Below, piece after piece: positions 1 through 11,531 of a DNA stretch of 64,000 nt (the first letter of the stretch is position 1; the number at the start of each line of letters is the position of its first letter). Where the stretch lies: assembly GCA_949152475.1 (NCBI GenBank), contig OX424557.1:290001-354000 (forward strand), written 5' to 3'. Origin of the DNA: Terebella lapidaria (Eukaryota > Annelida > Polychaeta > Terebellida > Terebellidae). Below the pieces are notes generated by a model. That model saw nothing but the letters and a program-made list of their open reading frames with translations. It did no database searches and was not told the origin of the DNA. Position numbers and translations under genes: made by a program.

Positions 1-76
1 CGCAGCCTACCGTCACAGCGTTGTAGCCTCCTTCGTCCCTGGGGATCGCCCGCTCCTCAAGGACAACTCGTAAACA

Positions 77-1980
77 ATGACGAAGGAAAGAGATAAGGCC
101 AAAAATAAGGCTGATGAACCCAAGGGGGGGGGGGGAAACGGGTGGAAGCGTCGCGGACCACACCCGGTCACGCGATGGCCGCAGTGAGAATTCTTCGGAT
201 GACTCCGGTGGTAGGAAGGAACGTGCGGAGACCTCCGTGGACAAGACCCCCTAAGTCCGGACGGCAGTCGTGGCAGGCGACGCTCTTTCAGGGGACATCT
301 CCGGATGTCCGGGATCGAGTGGTAGCCGGCCCGAGTACCTCCGGGCAAGCGGACCAGCAGTTCTGGATGCCACCTCCAGCCGGAAGAGCTCCTGCGAGGG
401 CTCCCGGCCGGGAATCCAGACAGTCCGCGTCAGGCGGGATGGAGTAGCTCACCCACACTCTGAGTGAGCTGGCTCCTCTAGGGCGCTATGACCATGCCCG
501 GTCGCCCCATCAGGGACGATCAGACCGGCGGAACTGCTCCCCCTCTCCGCTGTCACAAGGCAACTCGGGGCCTTTGATGGAGAGGGAGAGGTGGCTGATA
601 TCCGAGGCGCTTGTACTGTTCAAGCGGAATCAGCCGCCTCCGAGCGTTGACCCGTCGGCTATCCTTAGTCCGGGGATGTCTGGGCCAGTAGCCCCTCCCC
701 AAGTCCTGCCGGGTCCGCAGGCGCCAGTGGCCCCCGCAATGGGACCCGCGCCTGCGCGTGTCGGACGAGCCCCGCCCGCACCTAGCCAGAGTGGGTTTTT
801 AGCGGGAATGACCCCGGCGGCAAACGTGAGCTTCCCTGCTCCTATGTCCGCGGCGTCGATGTTTGCTCCGGCAGACTCTGCCGCAGGCACGGGTAGCTCG
901 CGAAACTTGCCGCTGTACATGGACGACCCCGGAGCCGGGACCGCACGTCGGGCGCGTAACAAACGCGATGACGGGCCCGACCACTCTTCGTGGCGGAAAC
1001 GGTTCAACGGGGATAACGCCGACTTGGAGGACTACTTGCTCCAGGTATGGCGTACCGCCGTGTACGAAGGATGGTCCCAGCATGAAGCTGGACACGTCCT
1101 CGCGGGGAGCTTGGAAGGAAAAGCTCTCCGCGTGATGCCGTGTCTGCCGGTGGGAACAGTGACGTTCGGCGAGGTTGCTCGTCAACTTCGCCTGCTGTTC
1201 ACGCCGACGACCAATCGGCGGCAGTCTGAACGAGAGTTCAAGGCGCGTACCCGCCAACCGACTGAGTCCGTGACAGACTATGCGTTCAACCTACGCATAC
1301 TCGGCCGGAGAGCTTATCCGGACATGGACTCCAGACGGTTCGAGACGATGCTGATCGATCAGTTCATCGATGGCCAGCCTTACCACTTAGCTTACGGGCT
1401 GGCCACCCATGAGAAACGATCGATGGAGGAGGCAATAGACTCCGCGCTTGCGCTTGAGGTGGCTGTCCGCCCTAGACAGTTGCCTCCGGCCCCGGCTCCG
1501 GCCTCGGCTGTACCGGCGCAGGCGGCGACTCCTCCTCCGGTTAAGGCATCGCAGGTAACCCCGTGGCAGGACCCGGTCGTCCGGGAACCCGCCAGGGAAC
1601 CTACCCCGCAGTGGGTTAGTGCGCCGGCACCCTCTACAGTGGCGCCCGCACATGCGGCACCAGTTGCCGCGCCGTGCTTGTCCCCGGACGAGTGCGACAT
1701 CGAGGAATGCGACCTCGGCGCCGCGCAGATGATTGCGCACTGCGCCGGGATCGAAGCTCCGGGACCCGCAGAATGTTGCGCGTTCACCTCCGGACCAGCT
1801 CAGAACCGTCCCTGTTACTTCTGCGGAAAGCAGGGACACTTTTGGCTGAAGTGTCCGGAGTTGTTGGAACGCCTGCGGTCGCGCGGATACCAGGGAGCCC
1901 TCCCTGGCCCGCAACGGAGGAGTTCCTTCCGGTCTGGTCCTCAGGGACAGCAGGGCCGGAACCTGCAGCAGGGAAACTAG
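77..1980 (+). pseudogene. gag: gag region of element A (fossil)
   Basis: This is the nucleocapsid/capsid gene of a Ty3/gypsy element. The start at 77 encodes MTKERDK and aligns with the gag start of element C. A gag-like core (from the RKRFNGDN motif to about AYGLATHEKR) is followed by a Pro/Ala-rich linker and a CCHC zinc knuckle beginning CYFCGK near the C-terminus, as expected for RNA binding. The downstream pol frame differs from the gag frame, which fits the frame change this family commonly uses to make Gag-Pol. The region is degraded compared with C and is not expected to give a full protein. Confidence 0.85.
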
Positions 1981-1989
1981 ATCCGGACG

Positions 1990-4900
1990 TGGTGGCGACC
2001 AACACTACGTCCGGGGATAGTTGTTCGGTGGCAAACGATGCCGCCCCACCCGCTGATGAGCAGGACGAACCCCAAGTAGATATGACTTCTCCGGAAGTAG
2101 TCCTTGGAGATCAGTCTAGCTCCTCCGCGGCTGAGGCGGATGGCGAGGACTCCGTAGATGAGCCCAGCGCGTGCGAAAGGTATCGCCCTACCTGCGCGCT
2201 GGTGAGGGACCCCTGCTGGTACCTGCCCCTGTCCTTCGGACGGGAGCCGGTCTGGTTCCTCGTAGACTCAGACTCGGAGGTGACCCTCGTGGCCGCCGGA
2301 ACGTTTAAGAAGGAGCCCACCCTCCGCAACCTCGAGTTGCGGGATCCCGGACCGTACAAGCTCTACGGAGCGGGAGACAACCGCATCCGTATCCATGGCA
2401 TCATCGATCTGCCTATTACCCTTGGGGACAAGGTGTATCTGACAGAGGCGATCGTGGCGGATATCGGAGCGGCCGGGATTATTGGGATGAATTTTCTACG
2501 GGTCCACCGGGTGACCGCCAACTTTAGTGCTGGCGAATTCCGGATGGGAGAGGACACACACTTCCTTTTCCGCTCGGGCCCGATGCATTCATTCCAAATG
2601 CAGGCATCGCGCACTGTAGTAGTGCCACCGATGAGTGAGATGATCATTGAGGCGAGGCCGCGTCGTCCCCGCATGCCCCTCGATGGTCGACCGTGTATAG
2701 TGCAACCCGTGAGCAGTTTCGCCGCAGGAACTGGGCTCGTGCTGGGTGGGGCCCTGGTCATGTCCAACCCCCGCGCGATGCCCATCCTCGTGGTGAATCC
2801 TACGGATGCTCCGATTGTACTGAAGCGCGGATGCATAGCAGCTACTGCTATTCCCGCGTCCTCGAGTCGTGTCCTCCCCGACGATCCTGTCTGCCGCGCT
2901 GCGTGCGCGGCGGCGGCCGCCGGGGATGACTCGATCACCCTGCCGGAAGTAGCTGCGCACTGCGCCGGGATCGAATGGCGCCGTGGACTATCGGAAGCTC
3001 AACGATGCCACGCGGAAGGACTCATATCCTCTCCCGCACATTGAGGATACCTTCGATGCCCTGGCCGGGTCGCACTATTTCTGTGCTCTGGATCTGGCCT
3101 CCGGGTATTGGCAGGTGGAGATGGAGGAGAGTGATCGGGCGAAGACTGCCTTCGTTACCAAGAACGGGCTCTACCAATTCAAGGTAATGCCGTTCAGGCT
3201 CTGTAACGCACCAGCGACGTTCGAGCGCCTCATGGAGATGGTACTCAAAGGGTTCCTCTGGAAGCGATGTATGGTCTACATCGACGATGTGGTCGTGTAT
3301 GGCCGGTCGTTCGAGGAAACCCTCACCAACCTCCAGATGGTGCTCCATCGCATCCGCGGAGCAGGGCTTAAATTGAAGCCAAGTAAGTGCGAACTATTCG
3401 CGCAGGAAATCCTGTACTTGAGCTTCATGGTAATGGGCACCGGAGTGAGACCAGACCCCGCAAAGGTGGCGGCCGTGCAGAAATGGCCTCCGCCCTGCAA
3501 CGTGGCGGACGTGAGGTCCTTCTTTGGCTTCGCGAGCTACCACCGCAGGTTTATTCGCGGCTTTGCGGAGATCGCGCGTCACCTTACTATCCTCACGGAA
3601 AAGGGCGCCGATTTTGTTTGGTCCGCCGAGCAGGCTGACGCCTTCTCAGGACTCCGGCAGGCCTTGGTAGCGGCCCCGGTGCTGCGGCACCCTCGTCCGG
3701 ACTGCGAGTTCATCCTGGACACTGACGCGAGTAACTTCGCACTCGGCGGTGTCCTCTCGCAGATCGTGGACGGGCAAGAGCGGGTAGTAGCTTATGCGAG
3801 TGTGGCCTTGAGCCGCTCTCAAATGAACTACTGTACCACTCACCGCGAGTTGCTCGCGGTGGTCACGATGACCAAGCGTTTCCGGCACTATTTGTTGGGA
3901 CGCCATTTCCGCTTGCGGACTGATCATAGTTCGCTGAGATGGCTCCTCAACTATAGTGAGGCCGATGGCTTGGTGGCGCGGTGGCTCGTCAAACTCCAAG
4001 AGTATGACATGCAGATAGAGCATCGCGCTGGTAAGTTGCACGGCAACGCGGACGGCCTGTCCCGTTGTCATAAGTGCAAGAATCCGGGTTGTGCAGGAAT
4101 GGCGCCATTCCAGCAAGCCGCGGATTCGTCCTCAGACTCGGAATTGGACGTTCCGGGGAGACCGCAGGCCACCGCTTCCTCTAACAACACGGCGGCCGGA
4201 GCGTTTAGGGCTAATCTCCGCGCGCGGACCCACCGTTATCGGCGAGGGCGTCCCGCATACGAAGCGGAGGTGCGGCTCAGCTCCAGCGTGTCCTCCTCGA
4301 GTCCGGCGGTGTACTCCTCGTGGGTACCCTCGTCCTCTGGAGAGTCTGAGTATGAGCGGTCCTTGCCCCCTGTGGTGATGGCCGCTGCGGCGCAGCCGGA
4401 CGCGACGGATGAGGATCCTAATTACTTGGGTGGCTACTCTCCGGCACAGATAGCTGCGGCGCAGAGAGCTGACAGAGCTCTGGCACCGGTAATCACAGCC
4501 CTTGAGGCCGTACAGAAGCCCTCGAAGGATGAGCGGAAGACCTACAGGGAGGAGACTTTGTCTCTAGTATCCCAGTGGGAAAGACTCTCCTTGAGGGATG
4601 GCCTTTTATACCGGCGCTACGAGCCACCGACCCCACTGCCTCCTATATGGCAGTTGGTGCTTCCGGCGGAGCTGCGGAAAGAAGTACTCCACCAGTTGCA
4701 TGACCTCCGGGTGACCGGTCACTTGGGAATCCGGAGGACCGTCCATAGGCTACAACAGCGCTTTCATTGGCCTGGTAGCGGCTTGGACGTGCAACGGTGG
4801 TGCACAGCCTGCCCTCGGTGTCAAGCTCGCAAAGGAGTTCCGACTCCTGGCCGCCACCCCTTAACCACGGTTAAGGCGGGCGCGCCGTTCGATCGGATAG

Positions 4901-5964
4901 CTTTGGATATACTGGATACCCACCGGGTCACCCCGCGCGGTTTCCGGTACATCCTGGTGATTTCCGACTATTTTACCAAGTATACCGACGCCTACCCACT
5001 GCGCCGCCAGACTGCGGACGAGGTAGCTCGGTTGTTGGTGAATAGATGGGTGGTGTACCATGGGGTACCTAAACAGGTACATTCGGATCAGGGCACGCAA
5101 TTTGAGAGCAACCTGTTCCGAAACCTAGCACAGATGCTAGGCAGTACCAAGGTGCGGACCAACCCCTACAGGCCCCAGTCTGATGGCCAGGTCGAACGCT
5201 TTAATCGATCGGTCCTCAACATGCTGGCGGCCTTTGTGAACGATCGTGCGAATGATTGGGATGACCACCTCCCGTATGTCTTAATGGCGTACAGGTCGTC
5301 GGTCCACTCTTCGACCGGAGTTACTCCGCACGCGATGTTGTACGGCCGGGAGCTAAATTTGCCCGTGGATATTATGTATCCAACTGCGGCAGAGACCGGC
5401 GCAGTACCCCAGTGCGGTCCGGAGTACATGGAGTGGATTCGCCGCGCCCTGACGAACGCCCATGATTTCGCGCGCGCGCGCCTGGACAAGTCTGCCATCC
5501 GGCAGAAGCGAGGCTATGACGCCCATGCTAAGGGTAGGCCAGCTTTTGCGGAAGGCGACAAGGTGCGCTACTATTATCCGCCGCTTAAGCAAGGCAATAA
5601 ATTTGCTAAGCCGTGGATAGGCCCGTTTACGGTACTGAAACAGGTGACAGATGTGGACTACCGGATCCGGAGGGATTCCGATCCGGACAGGGTTTTGGTT
5701 GTCCATATCGATAATCTGAAGAAGTACGAGGGCCTGCTTGTCATGGATCCGCTCGTTCAAGATGCGGAACCGGATGATGCTCCCGTATGGGATCCGTCTG
5801 GTCAGCATCCGCGGACTCCGGACGAGCGTGCGTGCCGTATGAGAAGCGCCTTCCCACGGATTTGGGGAGCTGGCTCTGGACGCGGGGATAGTGTCCGCAC
5901 GTTAGGACTGACGTCCGCGGTTCGTCCGCGTGACTCGTCCGGCGTCCGTGGCGCTTTAAGATGA
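1990..5964 (+). pseudogene. pol: pol region of element A (fossil): protease, RT, RNase H, integrase
   Basis: The order of recognisable parts is a retropepsin-like segment (FLVDS), reverse transcriptase with the YIDD box near 3,280-3,295, an RNase H core (DTDASNFALGG near 3,720), a Ser-rich linker that begins with a CHKCKNPGC cluster, and an integrase with an HHCC-type zinc-binding segment near 4,690-4,830 and a DDE core (SDQG near 5,085, then VERFNR). No chromodomain is visible after the integrase. The domains align with the open pol of element C. The copy is broken and looks inactive. Confidence 0.88.
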
Positions 5965-6822
5965 CGCACTTCGGTGTAGTTATCCCCCGTGAGCCATTAC
6001 TATAATTACGGTTATAGTAATTAAGGTTTCTTACGGCAGGAAACCGACTATCCATTATGATAATGGAGCGGTTGTTAAGTCCGCGTGTGCGGACCAGCCG
6101 CGGCAGCGGGTGACGCTCGTTCTCGTCCGGATCGTACCTTACAATACGCGGTCCGGCCGGAATGACCGGAACCCCGGCCTCCTTCTAAGAAGGGGGTCGT
6201 ATATTACATGCGCAACACTTGTGGTGGCTTTTAATTCCAATTTCATATACATTGGATAAGGGCAATACGCCGTTCTATGGTAGGCGTCCGGCCTGGACTC
6301 CGTCCGCGGGCAGCTCCGGACGTCCGCCGGCTATTGCTTTCACCATCTTTGGGCGCCTCTAGATTGGGCGCCGGTATGAAGGGTTTGCCCCCTAACCATT
6401 GAGGTTATGGACCATGCCGGCTCCGCGTCTAATCTATTGGCTCCGCGCTCCGGTAGTCGTTTGAGGAGGCTCTGGGCTGGACCGGGCACCGCTCCGCGGC
6501 CGGGCAGTACGTTGGGGTTGCTAGTGGGCGCTTTGCAAACGCCCATAGGGCGCCCGATTGTCTGTCCGGACGTCATGGGTATGTCCGATCGCCCTGTAAG
6601 CGTGCCAGTGGCTATGGGGAGTGATTTTGTTTATTTTCCATCTCAATTATTATTTATGGGAGGATTATAAGCCACAAGTGTGTGCGTGTTCCCGTGGAAA
6701 TGCTATTCTTACTCATTTATCAAATATATGAGAAAGTTTAGTGATATATCTCTTGTCCTTGGTGCAATAGAGAGTAAGACTCCCAGCATCTGACTCTCAG
6801 TGTTTAATAGCGATTAGAGCGC
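5965..6822 (+). other. Structured non-coding segment between pol and the accessory region of element A
   Basis: No convincing coding sequence is seen here. The segment is collinear with 53,870-54,690 of element C (reverse strand) up to the shared string GCAATAGAGAGTAAGA, where the two diverge. It holds a 10-bp perfect hairpin at 5,996-6,021, a 7-bp perfect hairpin at 6,052-6,066, a polypurine-tract-like 11-mer AAGAAGGGGGT at 6,187-6,197, and a TATA-like GATTATAAGCC near 6,664. It could be 3' UTR, an internal regulatory segment serving the accessory region, or the remnant of an older LTR. Confidence 0.7.
5996..6021 (+). other. Conserved hairpin just downstream of pol (element A)
   Basis: ATTACTATAA and TTATAGTAAT form a perfect 10-bp stem around the loop TTACGG. 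Element C has the same hairpin at 54,583-54,608 with one T-A pair changed to C-G and one A-U pair changed to G-U, so pairing is kept while sequence changes. A second small stem, CCATTAT with ATAATGG, follows at 6,052-6,066 and is also kept in C with a different loop. Confidence 0.65.
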
Positions 6823-9800
6823 TTGATGTCTGAGTCAAGTGACGGCTGGGGTGATGATGTGGGAAGGGAGGAGGGGTCTCTAGAGCGCACTAGTGTGTAC
6901 TCGAGACCCCTAGCTAGGCCTGAGGATGATGACCGCGAGGACGTCTCCGAAGGCGAAGATATGGGTTCTGCGGAATCCAGCTCCGGCTCTGGTTCTTACA
7001 CAGGAACCGAGTCCGAGAGTGAGGTCGCGGAGGACCGCCCCGCAGAGAGTGACTCGGCCACGCCAGGTGCCGAGCACCTCTTGGATCCCTCGCCTTTTCC
7101 TCGTATGGAAGAGGTGATGGACTGCTGGTGTGGATATTGAGTTGCACCCGCCCTCGAAGATGCTTGCGTCTCTGGGCCCGGATGAGAGTACTCGTGCGGA
7201 AACCCATCCGGATGGCCGTAGCCGTCCGGACACCGGTTCCGCCGAGAACTCCTCGGTGTCCGCACCTGCGGAGTCTGGTCCGCACGACCAGAAGGCCCCT
7301 GGGACTTGGGTGGAGCAGGTTGACGCGGCTGAGGAAGCCGCGTCCCAAGCTCCGCCTCAGGAACAGGAGTCTGGCTCAAAGGAGACCGAGAACCGAGAAC
7401 CGAGATGACGGGTTTACATCGCCCGTCTCTAGGCGTACTCGCCGTCGAGCCCGGGAGATTGCTCAGAAGCAGTGGAGAGCCCAGCAAGCGCTGGAAGCCT
7501 CTAACCGCGGGCAATCTGAGGCCGGATCCGACCCGGACCCGGCCTCTTCGCCTCCGAAGAAGAAGAAGAAGAAGCGGACCCACCGGAAAAAGAAGTCCGG
7601 CGGTCCCCCGCCTCAAACCGGATCGAAGTCCGGAGGACCTCAGCCGCTGGCGCCTAAGCCGAGCGGCCAGAAAGGGTCCTCCGCCAAACCCGGAGACGCC
7701 AAGACGCCTAATCCCTCGGGATCTGGTGCGGGTGGCGCCTCCACGGGATCCGGCCCGGGCGCGGGAGGTTCCAGTAAGCGGGTGCCTATCCAGGCACCGA
7801 AAGGAACCTCCTCTTCTTCTTCCTCCGGTACCAAGAAACCTACCGGAGCTGCGGAGGTGGGGTCGAGTCCAGTGGATCGAGGGCGTCCCGTGCCGAAGGA
7901 GGGAGATCTTCGCTTAGAACTCCTCCGGAAGCGCGCGGAGCAAGACGGGGTCCACCTGTCTGATGCCGCACTGGAAGCGGGATGGCAGTCCTTCGTTGCA
8001 CAGCAACAGAGGGTCGCGGCCCCACGCGGGAAGAGTGTGCCCCGACAAACCAGGTCGGAGAATCGTTCGGGGGCGGCCAAAAAGAAGAAACGGTCGTCCT
8101 CGGAGCAGCCCTCTATCCAGAGGCTGCGGGCCGAGATGGGCCCCGAACTCCCTGGAGTCCGTCAGGGACACATGTTCCTTCCGCGGTATGGCAGGGATCC
8201 GCAAGGGCGCCGCACAGCGGAGGCCGGCGCGGCGGCCGACACGCCTTCACACGGCCTCGTCCACTCACGGACGAGGAGCGTGTCGGGTTGCCGCCCGAGA
8301 CAGAGGAGGGTGTAATATGCCAACTCTGTCCGGAATCCCTGGACGGGTATGAGGACCCGCACCATGCGCTCAACTGGGATCGTAGGTATCCTTCCTACCA
8401 CCACTTGAGTCGACATATTGCGGGGTACCACTACCCCTGGATGAAAATGTTCGTCTGCAAGAGGTGTTACTCCAGTAGACCTCAGCAGAGATATTTTCCC
8501 AGTTTGGAGGCCCTGAACACTCACCGCGCGGGTGCACACCGCGGTGAGGGACTTCACACCGTTGGTGATGAAGCGGGGCCTGTATTCAATTATGGATACA
8601 TTCCACCTAGGGTGGCATCGTTCATGACTACGTCAGGAACGGTGAAGCACCGATTCTTTCACTGGGGTCCATGGCGCTTTGCACAGCGCATCATGGACGA
8701 TGCCTGGAAGGAGTCTGGCGTTGTGTCCGCGGGCTCGAGCTACACCGCTCGCCTGACGGCATCAATGGGCCAGACCCCGGCGGAGTACCAGGCGGCGGAA
8801 GCCGCCCGGACAGCAGCAGAGGCTGTCCGTCAACCGCCGGCGACCCAGGCAGGTGAAGAACGGCACTGGGTGACCATGGTCGTGTCAGAGATGCCGCAGA
8901 TCGCAGCCAAGACACGAGTGGCTTCTCCTAAGCCGCGCCTCCAGCCAAAGACTCAGGGGAAGAGTTCGTCCGCCGGAAAGACTCCGGCCGGGACGACGCC
9001 CCTGCAGTCCTCGGGTGCGCTGACTCAGGAGGATTACCCGGGCTTGCTCGAGGTGACGGTACCCGCGGGTCCGTCTGAGGGACGGGTGGTGGCAGACACC
9101 TCCGCCTCCTCGAGTACCGCGTCGGTGGTCCCGCGAAGGACCCCGCGTGTGACTCCCTCGGTTGCGAGCAGTAGCGGACGTGCGGTACCTCTCTCGAGGT
9201 CGACGTCCGCATCCTCGTTGGTAGTTGAGGGGACGTCCGCGGGATGGCAAAGCACCGCCTCCTTGGACTTGGATCCCCTCGACGCCACGGCGGACGTACG
9301 CCGGAGGCTCGGTCCCACGACCGCCAGCGTCTACGAGACTTTTCGCGAGTCTGTAGGCCAGGCGGTCGGCCATCGCCGCGATGGTATGGACCGGATCCCC
9401 GGTGACCCGGCGTTGGTGAACCTGCCGGTGCCCCGAGCCATTCATGACTTGGGGTCCGCAGGTGTAGCCGCGTTGGTCCGCGCTCGGGAGGAGCACCCCT
9501 GGGATCACCCCCAGCGTGGTCGACTCACCCGAGCGGCGGAGTACCTTGTGGCGGAGATGGACAGCTCTCTGGATCGGTTCAGCCGGTGCCGCGCCGAGGC
9601 CTCCCGTGTCGCATGCGATCTCGCATACGACCAGGGCCTCATGGAAGGCACCCGGCGGAGCCTAGAGAGCTACCGGAGTTTGTCGGCCGTCATTGAGCGG
9701 CGCGCGTTCGACCAGGGTCGGACCGCCGCTCTTGCCGAACAGTCCGGGGCGTAGCCCCCGCCCCAGAGGTAGCCGCTAGGATGGAGCACCTGGAGGCTGA

Positions 9801-10260
9801 GAATGAGCAGCTACGGCGTCGTCTTGACGAAGCCGAGGCCGCTCGGACTCGCCTACTCCAGGGCGTCGATGACCCCGAGTCGTCCGCCCTGAACCAGGTG
9901 GCTCTTCGGCGGGCGGATGCCGCTTTGGAGCTGGCCATCTACCCATACCTAGTCCAGGTGTGGGGAGAACGGACGGCCGGTCCTCAGCGCACCCGCGATA
10001 CGGTAGAGATGTTCCGCGCCATTGCAGATCTCGGCGCTACATCTCTACCGGCCTCCGTCATGATGGCTCCGTCAGGACCCGGATTGCAGGGCTCACCTCA
10101 GAAGCCCCTGCAAGCGCCACCGGGCCTGCCTCATCCGCCTGTGCAGCCGGCTTTCTCTATGCCGGCTCCGCTGCTTCCGCGGCGTAGGAACTCGTCACCG
10201 CCGCCAGACCCCAGGACAGGCGGCACGGATGAGGAGCCAATGACTACGGAGGAAGGCTAG
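6823..10260 (+). pseudogene. Accessory coding region of element A in env-like position: acidic, basic, C2H2-type and coiled-coil parts (fossil)
   Basis: I do not recognise this protein family. Parts in order are an acidic Ser/Glu/Asp-rich start (6,823-7,140), a Pro/Ser/Glu-rich stretch, a strongly basic Lys/Arg/Pro/Ser-rich stretch (about 7,540-8,100), two Cys/His clusters of C2H2 spacing (CQLC then HLSRHIAGYH; CKRC then HRAGAH; about 8,310-8,545), a segment containing GPWRFAQRIMDD, a Ser/Thr-rich part, an Ala/Arg-rich helical part, a short heptad-like coiled coil (ENEQLRRRLDEAEAAR, near 9,800) and a Pro-rich acidic tail. It sits where some gypsy lineages carry env, but no signal peptide or membrane segment is visible, so it is not env-like in content. 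A diverged homologue exists in element B, so it belongs to the lineage. It is spread over several frames and treated as broken. A DNA- or RNA-binding role is inferred from composition only. Confidence 0.6.
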
Positions 10261-10762
10261 GGCACTAGCCTCGTCGCTGCACTTGTGCGGCGGCGTGCCG
10301 GAGTCGCTCCCGCGGCTCCGCCCTGCCTCAGACCCGTTCTGCGGATCTGACGAGCCGGCCGGCAGGGCGGTCGGCAACATTTTAGAGGTACTATCACTTT
10401 TGATCACTCGGTGTGTCGTTTTACAAAATTTCTAAATTTAAAGTTTAACCTCAAAGATATTCCAAAGACTCGACACACCGTCCTTTTATAACGGATGACC
10501 TTCCAAGGTCATCACACGGTTTTGGACCACCTCGGTCAAAATTTTAGCTTGTTTATGAGGGTTTATTCAAAATTGCAAAAGTCCGGGGGTAGTTCCCCAT
10601 TCTTCCAAAAGGGACTCTTAAAGTCCTAGTCTTGCGCCATGACTTCCGGGCGTTGCCATCTTGCCTTCTTCCGGACCCCGCCATGCGAAGCCTTCGTCGG
10701 GTTTTGGCTGTTTTGGGCGCGGGCGGAACATGTTGGGGACCAACATTGTAAGAAGGGGGTAA
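10261..10762 (+). promoter_or_regulatory. 3' UTR with conserved stem-loops and polypurine tract (element A)
   Basis: CGGTGTGTCG at 10,409-10,418 pairs perfectly with CGACACACCG at 10,471-10,480. A 20-bp palindrome centred on ATGACCTTCCAAGGTCAT follows at 10,494-10,513. The same arrangement occurs in element B (12,416-12,521, with one mismatch in the palindrome) and element C (52,786-52,890). The purine run AAGAAGGGGGT at 10,750-10,760 lies two bases before the LTR and is the likely primer for plus-strand DNA synthesis. Confidence 0.75.
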
Positions 10763-11498
10763 TGTGGCGATTTTGCCCTAAGCACGCGGCAGGTGATTGT
10801 AAACATAAATGCCATTTATGTGGCCTTTTCGTACTTGGCCTTGTTTTGACACGCTCGCTTCGAGCGTGCGTTGCCACGGCGACGCATTGTAATTTACGTT
10901 CCAGTAAACTATAACAATGGATCGATTAGACCTCGCGTGCGCCCTACAGCTTGTGGTGTATTATATATACACTGGAAGCGACTCGATCGAGGAGATTGTC
11001 CGAGAGAGAGTGACTAGGACGCACACGAGGCTCGCCATGAGCTTTGTGTTCCCTGGTTCTGAGTAGAGGGCTCCTAGAGCCCTGGGGACGATTTCCATGG
11101 GGAGGCCCGGGCTGGGAGAGACAAGTTGCTGACTCGGGGGCGTACGCCCTGTGGATCGCCAGTTCTCTCCCTTCCCGGGACGTGTGACATAGGCTCTGGC
11201 CAGCATGTCGGACTGTACGGGGTTCCGTCCCCGAGGCAGACCGCGGCTCGCCAGGCCCCGCCAGTTAACACCGTAGGGATGAACTAGTTTCTGAACGGTG
11301 TCCGTAGGCCTGGGAGTGTCGGGTGGGCTGTTAACTGGTTACCGTTAATGCTGAAGTAGTTACCGTGTCCGCAGCGACCTCCGGTGAGCGGCCCTGCCGC
11401 AAGGATCCGGAATAGCGGATGCGCGTCCGCAAGGACTCGGATGAGAGAGGACTATCCTCGAGGATCCCGAAGAGCGGACGGTAGTCAATAACTTTACA
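10763..11498 (+). repeat. 3' LTR of element A
   Basis: This 736-bp repeat starts TGTGGCGATTTTGCCC and ends GTCAATAACTTTACA, with the TG...CA ends expected of an LTR. It aligns end to end with the two 737-bp LTRs of element C, which define the boundaries. A TATA-like stretch (ATTATATATACAC near 10,960) is the likely LTR promoter core. The 3' part holds related GATCCTCG-type motifs, including the palindrome CTATCCTCGAGGAT. The 33 bp from 11,499 to 11,531 separate this LTR from the inverted LTR of element B. Confidence 0.88.
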
Positions 11499-11531
11499 GT
11501 TGTTTAATATATTTATTGATTTATTACGTGG

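Larger units (their letters stand above)
1..11498 (+). mobile_element. Element A: Ty3/gypsy LTR retrotransposon, broken, 5' LTR outside the window
   Basis: Base 1 matches the reverse complement of element C a few tens of bases inside its primer-binding site, so the window opens in the 5' leader and the 5' LTR lies to the left. The parts in order are gag, pol (protease, reverse transcriptase, RNase H, integrase), a structured non-coding segment, an accessory coding region, a 3' UTR with a polypurine tract, and a 3' LTR ending at 11,498. The element is clearly broken, with roughly half a dozen or more interruptions, so I treat it as a fossil. Without its 5' LTR it cannot be dated from LTR divergence. 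The RT and integrase motifs and the domain order make the Ty3/gypsy (Metaviridae) assignment firm. Keeping the 6,823-11,498 part in the same element rests on the downstream-of-pol and 3' UTR/LTR segments that it shares with element C. Confidence 0.9.

Noticed and set aside
799-5808. Antisense frames over gag and pol
   Set aside because: They mirror codon bias of GC-rich sense coding sequence and recur wherever gag and pol do; no independent evidence of genes.
10639-11271. Short open frames inside LTRs and 3' UTRs
   Set aside because: They are short, overlap on both strands, repeat with every LTR copy and encode low-complexity peptides.
11499-11531. The 33-bp A/B spacer as a target-site duplication
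   Set aside because: It is far longer than the 4-6 bp of this family and cannot be matched without the 5' ends of A and B.
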